This document shows, piece by piece, positions 1 through 10,156 of a stretch of 64,000 nt of DNA (positions within the stretch are counted from its first letter, which is position 1; each line of letters opens with the position of its first letter). The stretch lies in the NCBI GenBank assembly GCA_008729055.1, contig SDUX01000007.1:5439009-5503008 (forward strand), in the 5' to 3' direction. The position numbers and the translations under genes were made by a program. The notes beneath the pieces were generated by a model. That model did no database searches. It saw nothing but the letters and a program-made list of their open reading frames with translations, and was not told where the DNA came from. Origin of the DNA: Pyropia haitanensis. Its lineage: Eukaryota; Rhodophyta; Bangiophyceae; Bangiales; Bangiaceae.

Positions 1-69
1 GCGGCGAGCCGCCTCCCCTGACGCTGGTTGAGGCGGCCGGGCAGCAAGACGACTGTGGCGACCAGCTCC

Positions 70-2628
70 TCACATGGCAGGCAGAGATATTTGATTAAAA
101 TTACAATCCAAGCGATTATTCCATGGAGGTCAACAGTACATACAGATCCGACTTGACTCACATCTCCTGGCCTATCTGGCGAATCAGATGTCCAATTCGT
201 CCAACCTGATAGGCTGTTGCACAATCTGAACTGGGCGAGATGAAGATTGTAGTACTGAATCAATTGTTTCCGGAGATGGGATTACAATATTTGACTCTGA
301 ACCCATCCTGGTCAGCGACTTGCGACTGCCAACGCCGAAGACTGAAGCGCCGGCGTCTGACGCCCCCCTCCACCCCGCCTCGGTCGCCCGCTTCGCCGTT
401 TTACGCTCTCCGAGCAGACTTGGTGGATATGTATGCCTTGTCTCCGACTCCTATCAGTGTTGAGAGCGCGCCTGCACACACGTCTGTCACGGCCGCGACC
501 ACAACGGTTTCATGGAGGGCCGAAGTGCATCACCCTCACACCACTGGTTCCGCCGCTCGGGCGCGCTCGTGACGGTGAAACGCCGTCAGTTGTGCCTTTT
601 TGGCGTTCCCAATGGTCCACGCTCCATCAGCCATTAATTTTTTTTTCAGTAAATAGCGCTGACAAGCGCCGCCGGTCCGTTATGGTGTGACCTGTTGCTC
701 GGTATGTACGTGCATGTGGAGTACATAGGACCCGCGGAGCTGGAGGGATCCGTCATTCCCGAGTAAACTGGTGACGCTGCGACTATTGATGTATCTTTTT
801 ATTGCTCTGCACCATCATGGGGGACAGAAAAAGCCAGGAACTTGGGGAGGGAAGCGCTTCATGCTATAAACGCCCCGCCTCCCAGAGCTTTTTGGTGGTT
901 CACCGTCCTCTTTTCTTGCACAGACACTGAGGGTATGAGTACCTGGTGGCGTACAATTGCTCAAAGTGGTTGGACGGCTTGCCGGGGTCCGGACATTGTT
1001 GAACCTGTGCAAAGGGTGGCGCTTTGGGCAATGTCGCGCAGCTGGACGCGCCCATAGCGCCGATGAGAACCACAAATGTAGTGGAGGAGGTCTGCTGTAC
1101 TGTTGGGATCTGAGAACTGTAGCTTCTAGTGCGCGAGACCACTGTGGGGCGTTAGACAGCCTGTCGAGGCTACCTGTCCAGAATGGTCACTTTGGGGGTC
1201 TGTGTGACCCACTTCCCGACGTTTGCGAAACATTTTGAGCACATAACCGTACTCAGCGACGTCGGTTTAGTCGATTGAGCATGCTTCAGAAAAGTTGGTG
1301 AACTAGTCCTTGGCTCGTGTTACACGTCGTGACGCTGCCCCACACACACCTCGGTGCAATGCGTCACACGCCGCTACAACGCGTTTCAGAAAGTGAAGCA
1401 AAAATTTCTCAAGCTGTTCCCATCAGACTAATTCGATGACGCTGAGCACGAGTATGTGCTCAGAAAGTGTCGCAAACGTCGAGAAGTGGGTGATATGGGC
1501 CCCCAAAATGTCCATTCTGGACAGGTAGGCGTGATAGGCCTTCCAACGCCCCACAGCGCTCTCATCCTTCAAAAACTACATCTATCAGATCTAGACAGTG
1601 TACTCAGCTACCTCCATAGCTTTTTGCACTCTCAACTGCGCTGTGGGCGCAACCAGCTGCGCCGCAATGCATACCACCGTATCAGCAGTGAGTCAGTCAC
1701 CAATGAGTGAACTGCAGAGTGCTTTCTTTGCATGTTTACGGCTCAGTGGCCAACAGGTACCTCTGGTCTTAGCGTTCATTAATCAAGGTAGACCCATTGC
1801 GCTCAAAAGCGCTCGGAGCGGGCGCCTATAGCGCTTCTGCCACCCAGCCTCTCGACATTCCTGTCGGCCGTACGGGTGCACGACGCCAGATGTGTGCACC
1901 AATAGATTCAGCGTGATCATTTTACCCAGATATGACTACCTCTTCCCACGGTATGGCTCTCATGCTCTCTATATTCAGGCCCATACTGCACAGCGGATGA
2001 CAAAGAAGCAGACGGGAGGCACTTTCTAGCACTGTCTGAACAAACGATTGCGTTCTGCAGGCTTACAAACGTCAGGATGTCCATAGAGCCATATTGAACA
2101 CTGTTTCACCGTCACAGACGCCGCTGAGCTACGGAACACAGGGGGAATGGTGAAGACATGGCGCCCCTCCATGTGGTCGTTCGGGGCTGTGCTCTCGCAG
2201 ATATCGGCAGACTCGCACTCAAGACTGGATAGAGCAAGTGAATAAGGCTTATGTATCCACCTGGCCTGCTGGGTGGCCAGGAAGTGGAGAAGCGGGCGAC
2301 CAGGCGGGGTGGACGGGGGCGTCGGGCGCCGGCGCTTCAGCAGTTGGGAGTTGCCAGGTCCAAGTCGTTGACCAGGATAGGTGTTTTTCCTAAGTTGGTA
2401 CTCTCATGTCAAGCAAGAATATGAGTAGTATTGATTGCTACAGAGTCGCAGTTCAGAAAGTGTGACAGCCTATCAGAACAGACGTACGAGACACTTGATT
2501 CGCCAAACAGGCCGAGTGATGTGTGTTAAGTCTGAGGTGCGTGTACTTTTGTGTCCACATCGAATATTCGCGGTATATGAGTTTTCTCAAATACCTCTGC
2601 GTGCAAGCAGCGTGGCCGGTCACCCCTC
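70..2628. repeat. ~2.5-kb imperfect palindrome (fold-back element)
   Basis: The left half reads as the reverse complement of the right half around a centre near 1349, with almost no spacer. Matched anchors seen directly: 177-186 with 2496-2505, 206-216 with 2466-2476, 342-355 with 2327-2340, 569-581 with 2103-2115, 1036-1045 with 1653-1662, 1173-1186 with 1512-1525 and 1252-1258 with 1440-1446. Paired coordinates sum to 2682 in the outer arms and 2698 in the inner arms, so few net indels separate the arms. They differ by many substitutions. The element has clearly lower G+C than everything to its right. No convincing coding frame is seen in it. The left edge may continue beyond the window. 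Confidence 0.85.
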
Positions 2629-2631
2629 CCC

Positions 2632-3767
2632 CCGCACGGCGGCGGCCGCTGCCGCCACGGAGGCAGCGGCGGCAGGGGGCGGCGGCGACAGCCATTGCCG
2701 CCGCGGCGAGGGCGGGGGCGACGGCGCCAGCCGCCACTGCGGCGGCGGGGGCCGCGGCTGCGGCGATGGCGAGCGGTGGCGGCAGAGACAGCGGGGGCAG
2801 CGGTGGCGAAGGGCGACGGCGGCGGCCGGCGCTGCCGTGGCGGGCGGATCGGCGGCGGCCGGCAGCGACAGCGAAGGCGGCAGCGGCAGCCGGAGCGTTA
2901 GCCAACCGGCAGGGGCGGCGGCGATGGTGACGGCGGCCGGGGCGGCAGCCGGCGAGCGGCCGGCCGGGCAGCTGGCCGACAATGGTAGCCCGCGATTGGC
3001 GGCAAAAGGCACGCGGCGGCAGCCTGCTGGCGGCGGCAGCCTGCTGGCGGCTGCCGGCAGCAAAGGCGGCGGCGGCAGCGGCAGCCGGGCGGCAGCAACC
3101 CGGTGGGGGCGGCGGCGGCGGGGGCGGCGGCCGGGGCGGCAGCCCGGGCAGCAGGCGGCCGGCGGCCGGCCAGGCAGGCCGCCGGCGGCGGCACCCCGCC
3201 AGCGACGGCAGCATGCCGGCGGCGGTAGCTGGCGGCTGCGGCGGCGGCCGGGGGACGGACCGGCAGCCGGCCGGCGGGGGCGGCCGCCCCCAGCCAGGGC
3301 GGCGACCGGCGGCAGCGGCGGTGGCGGCAGCGTCAGCCGCGACGGCAGCCAACCGGCGGATGCGGCGGCGGCGGCCGCGGCGGCGGCGGCCGGGGCGGCA
3401 GCCTGGGCGGCAGGCGGCCCGCGGCCGACCAGGCAGGCGGCCGGCGGCCGGCAGCAACGGCGGCGGCGGCAGCGGCAGCCCGGGCGGCAGCAGCCCGCAG
3501 CGGGGGGGGCAGAGGTGGCGGCGGCGGCGGCGGGCGGCCACGGGGGCGGCGGCGGCGGTGGCGGCGGCCGTGGCGGCGGGCGGCGGCGGCGGCAGCGGCA
3601 GCGGCGGCGGCCACGGCGGCGGCGGTGGCGGGCGGCCGCGGCCGCCCGCCGCGGCAGCCGCGGCGGCCGCGGCGGCGGCGGTCGCGGGCGGCGGCGGGGG
3701 CGGCGACGGCGGCGGCGGGGGCGGCGGCGGCGGTGGCGGCGGGCGGCCGCGGCCGCCCGCCGCGGCA

Positions 3768-3801
<34 letters not shown>

Positions 3802-4075
3802 GCGGCGGGGGGCGGGCGGCCGCGGGGGCGGCGGCGGCGGTGGCGGCGGCGGCGGCGGCAGCGACGGCCGCGGCGGGGGCGGCGGCGACGGCGGCGGCGG
3901 AGGCCGTGGCCGCCCGCCGCAGCAGCCGTGGCGGCCGCGGCGGCGGCGGTCTCGGGCGGCGGCGGGGGCGGCGACGGCCGCGGCGGGGGCGGCGGGCGGC
4001 GGGGTCGGCGGCGACGCCGGCGGGCGGCCGCGGGGGCGGCGGCGGCGGCGGCGGCGGCCGTGGCGGTACGTCGCA
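2632..4075. repeat. GGC/GCC low-complexity tract almost devoid of A and T
   Basis: About 1.4 kb of irregular (GGC)n and (GCC)n runs mixed with GGCCGC blocks. A and T are so rare that several of the six frames lack stops. The long alanine/glycine/arginine or proline reading frames here are therefore a composition effect and not evidence for genes. No start context, domain or non-repetitive protein segment is visible. It lies directly against the right arm of the palindrome. Confidence 0.8.
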
Positions 4076-4330
4076 CGCCGCACCAGCATCGGAGGCGGCG
4101 GATGCCGACGGCCCACAATTAATTGCCCGCCCGAGGACAATCCGAGTGCACCCGCCCTCCGGGATCCCGACCTGTGTGCACCCGCCCCCAGCTGTCCAGC
4201 TGTCAGACGGATTGCCGGGGCAGAGGCCGCGACGGCCGTCGGGGCCGCCTGCGTCACGCCTCCCCGGCCCACGGGTCATGCCCAATTCGAAAATGTGTGG
4301 CTCACGGTGGGTCACTTCCAGGCCGTGGAC

Positions 4331-4423
4331 CAGGTATACACCTCTGGCACGACCGCCTCTGAGACCATCTGAGAGCGGTATACACCATCTGCGATTTCAG
4401 CCCGTGTGGGGGGTGTATACCTG
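4331..4423. promoter_or_regulatory. Three copies of GGTATACACC, outer two as a 12-bp inverted repeat
   Basis: CAGGTATACACC at 4331-4342 is the exact reverse complement of GGTGTATACCTG at 4412-4423. A third GGTATACACC lies between them at 4377-4386. Three A/T-bearing decamers within 93 bases are notable in such GC-rich DNA and resemble binding sites for a dimeric factor. No gene is seen immediately on either side, so a regulatory role is only an inference. Confidence 0.35.
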
Positions 4424-5039
4424 ATCCAAAACGGGACGTGTCTTTCTATATACGGAGAACCCCAACGCGCGCACACCTTTCAAGCCCGTCTGCGCACGGT
4501 GCCGTGGGGACGGAGGGCCGTCGCCAGTAAGGCGGCGGTGCCCCCCCGCCCTCCCCTCCCCGTCCCTCAGCGCGCGTTGGTGGCCCCGATGACGTGTATC
4601 TTGTCGGTAGGGCAGGGTAGAGTGCTTGGGCACGGAGCTCCCTCTCTCTAGCCATCCCCGGCCAGGCCAACGTCGTTAGGCGAGGAGGACCACCCTAAGC
4701 TTCAGTTGCGCGTGTGTCGCGTCCAAGCCACCGCATCGGGGCGGCGTAGGGGCCGCAATTGGTGAGGATGGCACCGGGAGGGGCAGACGGGAGCGGGTGG
4801 GACGCATCGTCGCACCGCGACGAAAATGCCGACGCGCCTGGGGGGTCTTTTGGGCCCCCACAACCCCACCCCGCCCCACTCCCCCCTGGCACCTGAGTTC
4901 GCCTTGCCTTCCCACGTCCTCCCTCGTCCCCGCTGCCGTCCCTACTCGCCGCCATCCACCTCCTCCCCCCCCCTCCCTCAAAACGACTTCGCCGCCGCCA
5001 GCACCGGCCGGCCGCCAGCACCGGCCGGTAGTCCGTGTC
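4424..5039. other. Gap with no recognisable gene
   Basis: Lower-complexity C-rich sequence from about 4850 to 4990. No protein family or RNA gene was recognised. It may include decayed 3' sequence of the RecQ pseudogene. Confidence 0.5.
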
Positions 5040-6740
5040 GGCAAGCACCTCAAACCTCGGGTGCCGGCGCAGCCGCGTGGGCGCCCGCCGCGGGCGACGC
5101 GAAGCCGCACGCAAGCCACGCCAGCAGCGCTGGGTCATCGCGTGCCACGCCGACCGCGTCGTCCGTGACAAGCGCCCACCGCCGCGCGTCCACGTCCGCC
5201 GCAGGGGGCGTCGCGACCGCGTCGTCGCGACCGCGTCGACGGTGGCGCCATGGTCGTTGGTGGTAGCAATCGGTGTGGCGGCGCCTCCGCGGTCGCCGCT
5301 CCCCGGCCGCCCGGTCCCTCGCCCGGCCGAGACACAGCCCACAGTGGCCGCAGCCGCCCGGCATGGCCGCCACCGCCGGCCACGCGAGGACACCGCCACC
5401 ACGCGGGGGTGCCCACAACACCAGCCGCCACGTGCCGCCGCCGCCACGCGCACTCCCTCGGCAGTGCGCACACCAGCGTGCAAGCACCGCCGCCGCGGGG
5501 GCCGCGCCCACTACTTGGGGGCGGCGACGCCCTACACGTACCGGAGGGTACCAGCGTCCCACGCCCATCCCAAGCGCAGCCGTACGCGCACCCCGCCCCC
5601 GCGCAGCGGCCGGCGCGCCCGGCGGGTCGGCAGCCGGGAACCACGGTTGCACCATCGCGGCACGCTCCGCGGCGGGTAGGCCCCCGCGTGGGCGGCGCGG
5701 AGGGGGCCCCCGCCGGCCGGCGGCGCGCGCGCGGCCGCGAGCGCCGCCGCGAGCGCCGTGACGCTCTGCCGCGCAGCGTCACCGTCCGCGGGCCGACGGA
5801 CCTCGCCGGGCAGGCCGTCACGCGGGCGGCCGGCGCGCACGGCGACGCGGTGCGCGTCGACGGCCGGGGTGGGGGTGGGCGGGTGGCGGCGGCCGCCGCC
5901 ACGGCAGCCGGCTGCCGAGGGGGTGGCCAGGCCGCGCCCGCTGGGGGGGCGCCCGCACCGCCGCGGCGGCGCGACCGCGGCGGCGGGCGGCACTGTCGGC
6001 CGCGACCGGCGGCGGCGGCGGCGGTGGCGGTGAGCGCGAGGCGGCGGGCGGCGCCCGCTTCCGTCGCCGCCCGCGCCAGGCACAGGTGGTCTGGTCGGCT
6101 GGCGTAGCGCTACCAGGACACGCAGTGCGCTGCGTCCATGGGCGAGGCGCTCGACGGGGACGGCTTGCGGCGGCGACCGGGTGCGCGCAGTCGTGAACCG
6201 CTCGGGCGCGACACACAGCAGCCGCAGAGTGCCGGCCCGCACGCGTTCATACACGTCCCGCACGGTGGGCCCGTCAAGCTTCGAGTCGACGCTGGCGGCG
6301 GGGATGGCCCGCGCGACGGGCCCGTCCACTGGGTCCTTGGTGCGTCCCGGCAGGGGCGGACACGCCCAGGGTCAGGCCGGTGGGAAAGATGAGCGCAGGG
6401 AGCGGGTAGCAGAGCTGGTTTTGCCCGCCAAAGTAGGGAATGCCGTCACCGCCGAGCCGCCGTGGTCATTGGTGAGGAGTTTGCGGACGACCGCATATTG
6501 GCCGGGCCGAATGGCGGCGTCGCGAGGTTGGGAGCGCACGAGGGAGCGGGCGGTCGCCAACCGCGAGCCGGCGTCGGGATGCAGGCAGCCGTCAATGACA
6601 CTGGCGGTGGTGCCGTCTTTGGCGGGCGCGGCGGTATCAGCGGCGGGAGCGGCGGCGTCCGCGGCGGGCACGGCCGCGGCAGGGGCGGGCGCGGTCGCGT
6701 CGTCGACCGCGGCGTCGACCGGGGCGTCGCCGGCCGCCAT
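5040..6740 (-). pseudogene. Decayed RecQ-family DNA helicase
   Basis: Pieces of a RecQ helicase occur in the right order but in different frames. From the 5' side (minus strand) they are: an IRPGQ segment followed by FPTLAGKTSS (6413-6455), matching the F-RPGQ and Walker A motifs with the usual TGAGK altered; then SVDSKLDG and RLLCVAPERF near 6190-6290; then DAAHCVSW (6113-6136), the DEAH box with E replaced by A, ended by an in-frame TAG at 6110-6112 where the family continues; then RPDHL and ALTATAT around 6040-6090; then ALGMGV near 5560-5571, matching the AFGMG helicase-C motif. Frames change without long homopolymers and an internal stop breaks the core, so this is a dead gene rather than a sequencing slip. 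The 5' limit is the in-frame ATG at 6740; the 3' limit is approximate. Confidence 0.65.
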
Positions 6741-7387
6741 TGTGCACCGCAAACGGGAAGGGTGGGTGTCCCAACAGATGCGGCTCCGCCAGACCCGTTG
6801 GTTGCCCCACCAGACGCCGCTCGCCGCCACAGCAGGGGGGCTCCGGCAGCCCCCGTGGTGACCACAGCGATGAGGACGCCCCGCGGACGCACCGGGCAAG
6901 GGCGTGGTCGAGAGCAGAGGCGAGCGGCACCACCATAGATCTGCCAGTTCGTATGTCAGTAATTGAACAATGGAAAATACATCCGCGAACCACGCTCGCT
7001 GGTGCTGACAGCAACGGATTGTCAGCCGAGCTCCAGCGCTCGAAGCTCGGGCTTTCGCGCCATCGACCAGCCAAAAAGCCAAACGGCCTGTCGCCCACGC
7101 CTGCGAGCGGGACGAGTCCGCATTGGCTTGCACTGGCCTCCGCGGTCTGACACTGGTGCCGCCCGTCGGCCGCTCCGCCACGCCCGCCCCGCCCTCGCTG
7201 TCACTGTGGTCTTCCCCGACAGGGACGACCTCGACACGAACGCACACGCCGGTGGCGGTCTTTCGTGTTTCCCCTTTTTCCCCCTCCTCCCACCCCTCTG
7301 CGTGACGGCTACTCCGCCACCCTCCTTTCGCTGCGGCGCGGCGCGCTTCGGTCTTGCCGCCCGCCCGCCCCGGCCGGTGCCACGGCC
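6741..7387. other. Gap between RecQ pseudogene and CAP gene
   Basis: Mixed-composition sequence with an A/T-richer stretch around 6940-7030. It should hold the promoter and 5' UTR of the CAP-like gene. No specific element is identifiable. Confidence 0.5.
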
Positions 7388-9742
7388 ATGGCGGCGGCCG
7401 CCCACCCCGTGGCGGCAGCCTACCGCGACACCGTCGTGGACGATGCGGTGCTGGCGTTTGTGACCGCCTCGGCGGGCCTCGGCGCCGACGTGGCCGCCCA
7501 GGCCGCCGCGCTGTCGGCCGCCTTCTCGGCGCAGGCGGCGTTCCTCGCCGCCGCGGGCGGTTGCGCCAAGCCCGCCTCGGAGGCGGACCTGTCGGCGCTG
7601 CTCGCGCCGACCGTCGCGGCCATGACCACCGTCGGCAACGCCGCGTCGGCGGTGCCGCCCAGCCACCCGCGGGCGCACCACCTGTCGGCGGTCGGCGACA
7701 GCGTCGGCGTCCTGGGCTGGGTGGCCGTCGACACCAACCCGGTCGCGCACATTGCCGACGCGGCGGGCGCGGGCGATTTTTTCCTCTACAAGGTGCTCAT
7801 GGGCGCCAAGGGGGGGGCCGACGCGCCCGCCGCGCAGGCCTGGGTCGCCGCCCTCCGGGGGGTGATCGCGGCGCTCAAGGCGTACGTCAAGGAGTACCAC
7901 ACGCAGGGGCTGGTGTGGAACTTTGCGTCCAAGATGCCGGCCTCGTCGCCGACGGCCGTTTCTGGGGGCGGCGGCGGCGGTGGCGGGGGGGGCGGTGGGG
8001 GGGGGGGTGACTCGGGTTTTGCCGACGCCACTGGCGACGCGCTGGCCGCCTACCTGGCGGCCTCCAAAGCGCTGGGCGGCCCAGTGGAGACGCAGTCCCA
8101 GTCGCTCGCCGCGGCCTTCAAGGCCGAGGCGGCGCTGCTCGAGACGGTGTCCAAGACCCCCAAGCCCGCCGACCCGGCCGCCGCGTTGCAGCCGCTTCTC
8201 GAGCCGATTGGCGCCGCCATGGGCGCCGCCGCGGAGCTGGGCGCTTCTACGCCCCCTCGGGACCCGCTGTTCAACCACCTGACGGGCGTTGGTGAGAGCG
8301 TCGGCGTTCTGGGGTGGGTGGCGGTGGACTCCAAGCCGGTGGCGTACATTGGGGACATGGAGTGTGCGGGGGACTTCTACCTGAACAAGGTGCTGATGGA
8401 CGCCAAGACGGCGGACAACAAGGCCGAGCAGCAGGCGTGGGTGCGGTCTGTGCGCGGGCTGTACGCGGCGGTCAAGGGCTACGTCAAGGAGCACCACACG
8501 ACATGTCTCAGGTGGAACACGGGGGCGGCAGCTGCCGTCCGAGGTGGCGCCGCTGGCAGCGGGGCGTCGGCTGAGGCTGGCACGACCAGCGGTGCGAGTG
8601 CTGGGCTGTCTGGTGGGAGCTGCTTTGACGCGCTTACCGGCGAGGCGCTGTCCACCTACCTGGCGGCCTCCAAGGCGCTGGGCGGCCCAGTGGAGACGCA
8701 GTCCCAGTCGCTCGCCGCGGCCTTCAAGGCCGAGGCGGCGCTGCTCGAGACGGTGTCCAAGACCCCCAAGCCCGCCGACCCGGCCGCCGCGTTGCAGCCG
8801 CTTCTCGAGCCGATTGGCGCCGCCATGGGTGCCGCCGCGGAGCTGGGCGCTTCTACGCCCCCTCGGGACCCGCTGTTCAACCACCTGACGGGCGTTGGTG
8901 AGAGCGTCGGCGTTCTGGGGTGGGTGGCGGTGGACTCCAAGCCGGTGGCGTACATTGGGGACATGGAGTGTGCGGGGGACTTCTACCTGAACAAGGTGCT
9001 GATGGACGCCAAGACGGCGGACAACAAGGCCGAGCAGCAGGCGTGGGTGCGGTCTGTGCGCGGGCTGTACGCGGCGGTCAAGGGCTACGTCAAGGAGCAC
9101 CACACGACATGTCTCAGGTGGAACACGGGGGCGGCAGCTGCCGTCCGAGGTGGCGCCGCTGGCAGCGGGGCGTCGGCTGAGGCTGGCACGACCAGCGGTG
9201 CGAGTGCTGGGCTGTCTGGTGGGAGCTGCTTTGACGCGCTTACCGGCGAGGCGCTGTCCACCTACCTGGCGGCCTCCAAGGCGCTGGGCGGCCCAGTGGA
9301 GACGCAGTCCCAGTCGCTCGCCGCGGCCTTCAAGGCCGAGGCGGCGCTGCTCGAGACGGTGTCCAAGACCCCCAAGCCCGCCGACCCGGCCGCCGCGTTG
9401 CAGCCGCTTCTCGAGCCGATTGGCGCCGCCATGGGCGCCGCCGCGGAGCTGGGCGCTTCTACGCCCCCTCGGGACCCGCTGTTCAACCACCTGACGGGCG
9501 TTGGCGAGAGCGTCGGCGTTCTGGGGTGGGTGGCGGTGGACTCCAAGCCGGTGGCGTACATTGGGGACATGGAGTGTGCGGGGGACTTCTACCTGAACAA
9601 GGTGCTGATGGACGCCAAGACGGCGGACAACAAGGCTGAGCAGCAGGCGTGGGTGCGGTCTGTGCGCGGGCTGTACGCGGCGGTCAAGGGCTACGTCAAG
9701 GAGTACCACACGACGTGCCTGCGGTGGAATACGGCACAGTAG
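7388..9742 (+). CDS. Cyclase-associated protein (CAP/Srv2) relative with four tandem N-terminal helical domains
   Basis: The 784-residue protein consists of four copies of the CAP N-terminal helical folded domain. Each has the family signatures YLAASKALGG, LLEPIGAAMG, PLFNHL, SVGVLGWVAVD and a terminal YVKEYHT...RWN. In CAP this domain binds cofilin-actin and, in yeast, adenylyl cyclase. The first copy is diverged (GWVAVDTNPVAHI, FFLYKVL); copies 2-4 are nearly identical with a period of 202 residues. A glycine run separates copy 1 from copy 2. The proline/WH2 region and C-terminal beta-helix (CARP) that bind G-actin are absent. The chosen ATG at 7388 has a good context (GCCATGG) and begins directly before the first domain; an upstream in-frame ATG at 7265 would add a C-rich leader. 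Translation ends at tandem TAG codons. Frame is open throughout despite G runs. Confidence 0.9.
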   Translation: MAAAAHPVAAAYRDTVVDDAVLAFVTASAGLGADVAAQAAALSAAFSAQAAFLAAAGGCAKPASEADLSALLAPTVAAMTTVGNAASAVPPSHPRAHHLSAVGDSVGVLGWVAVDTNPVAHIADAAGAGDFFLYKVLMGAKGGADAPAAQAWVAALRGVIAALKAYVKEYHTQGLVWNFASKMPASSPTAVSGGGGGGGGGGGGGGGDSGFADATGDALAAYLAASKALGGPVETQSQSLAAAFKAEAALLETVSKTPKPADPAAALQPLLEPIGAAMGAAAELGASTPPRDPLFNHLTGVGESVGVLGWVAVDSKPVAYIGDMECAGDFYLNKVLMDAKTADNKAEQQAWVRSVRGLYAAVKGYVKEHHTTCLRWNTGAAAAVRGGAAGSGASAEAGTTSGASAGLSGGSCFDALTGEALSTYLAASKALGGPVETQSQSLAAAFKAEAALLETVSKTPKPADPAAALQPLLEPIGAAMGAAAELGASTPPRDPLFNHLTGVGESVGVLGWVAVDSKPVAYIGDMECAGDFYLNKVLMDAKTADNKAEQQAWVRSVRGLYAAVKGYVKEHHTTCLRWNTGAAAAVRGGAAGSGASAEAGTTSGASAGLSGGSCFDALTGEALSTYLAASKALGGPVETQSQSLAAAFKAEAALLETVSKTPKPADPAAALQPLLEPIGAAMGAAAELGASTPPRDPLFNHLTGVGESVGVLGWVAVDSKPVAYIGDMECAGDFYLNKVLMDAKTADNKAEQQAWVRSVRGLYAAVKGYVKEYHTTCLRWNTAQ
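8051..9739 (+). repeat. 606-bp in-frame tandem repeat inside the CAP-like gene
   Basis: The segment starting TACCTGGCGG recurs at 8051, 8657 and 9263, exactly 606 bases (202 codons) apart. The copies differ by only a handful of bases, much less than any of them differs from domain 1 of the same gene. The last copy lacks the Ala/Gly/Ser-rich linker. This indicates recent duplication or gene conversion. Confidence 0.9.
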
Positions 9743-10156
9743 TAGATTGGTCGCTCACGCGTAGGGGGGGTTGGCGGAGGTTTCCTCATTTTCGTCGTTG
9801 TCGTTGCGTCCGCGCGGGCTGTAGCGGGGCGCTCCCCGCCGCGCGCCGCCCGCCCGGCCGAGCCCGCCGCGCCCGCCACCTCGACGCAGGCGCCCCCTCG
9901 GTCGCGCCCGTCGGCCCGGCGCGCACCCCGCCCGCGCGCGTCTGCCCACCGACGCGGCCCGCCCCGGCGCGGCGGTGAGGCGCGCGCACGCCCCCGTCGG
10001 CGCTCGACGCCCCCAGCCGCCCCCGTCTGTACACGCGGCGAGCGCCTCAGCCCAGAGCCAAACGCACAACCAGCAGGCCGCGGTGCCCCCCCCCCCGCCA
10101 GCCAACCCCCCCCCCCACCCCCCAGGCTACCCCCCGCCGGCGGCGGGCGTCGGCGC
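9743..10156. other. Convergent gap between CAP-like and NDUFA9-like genes
   Basis: Both flanking genes end here. C-runs are present around 10088-10130. No gene or clear polyadenylation hexamer is seen. Confidence 0.5.

Noticed and set aside
2435..4372. Open frames of 480-645 codons on both strands
   Set aside because: They exist only because the tract has almost no A or T. Their translations are alanine, glycine, arginine or proline strings, with no domain and no preferred strand.
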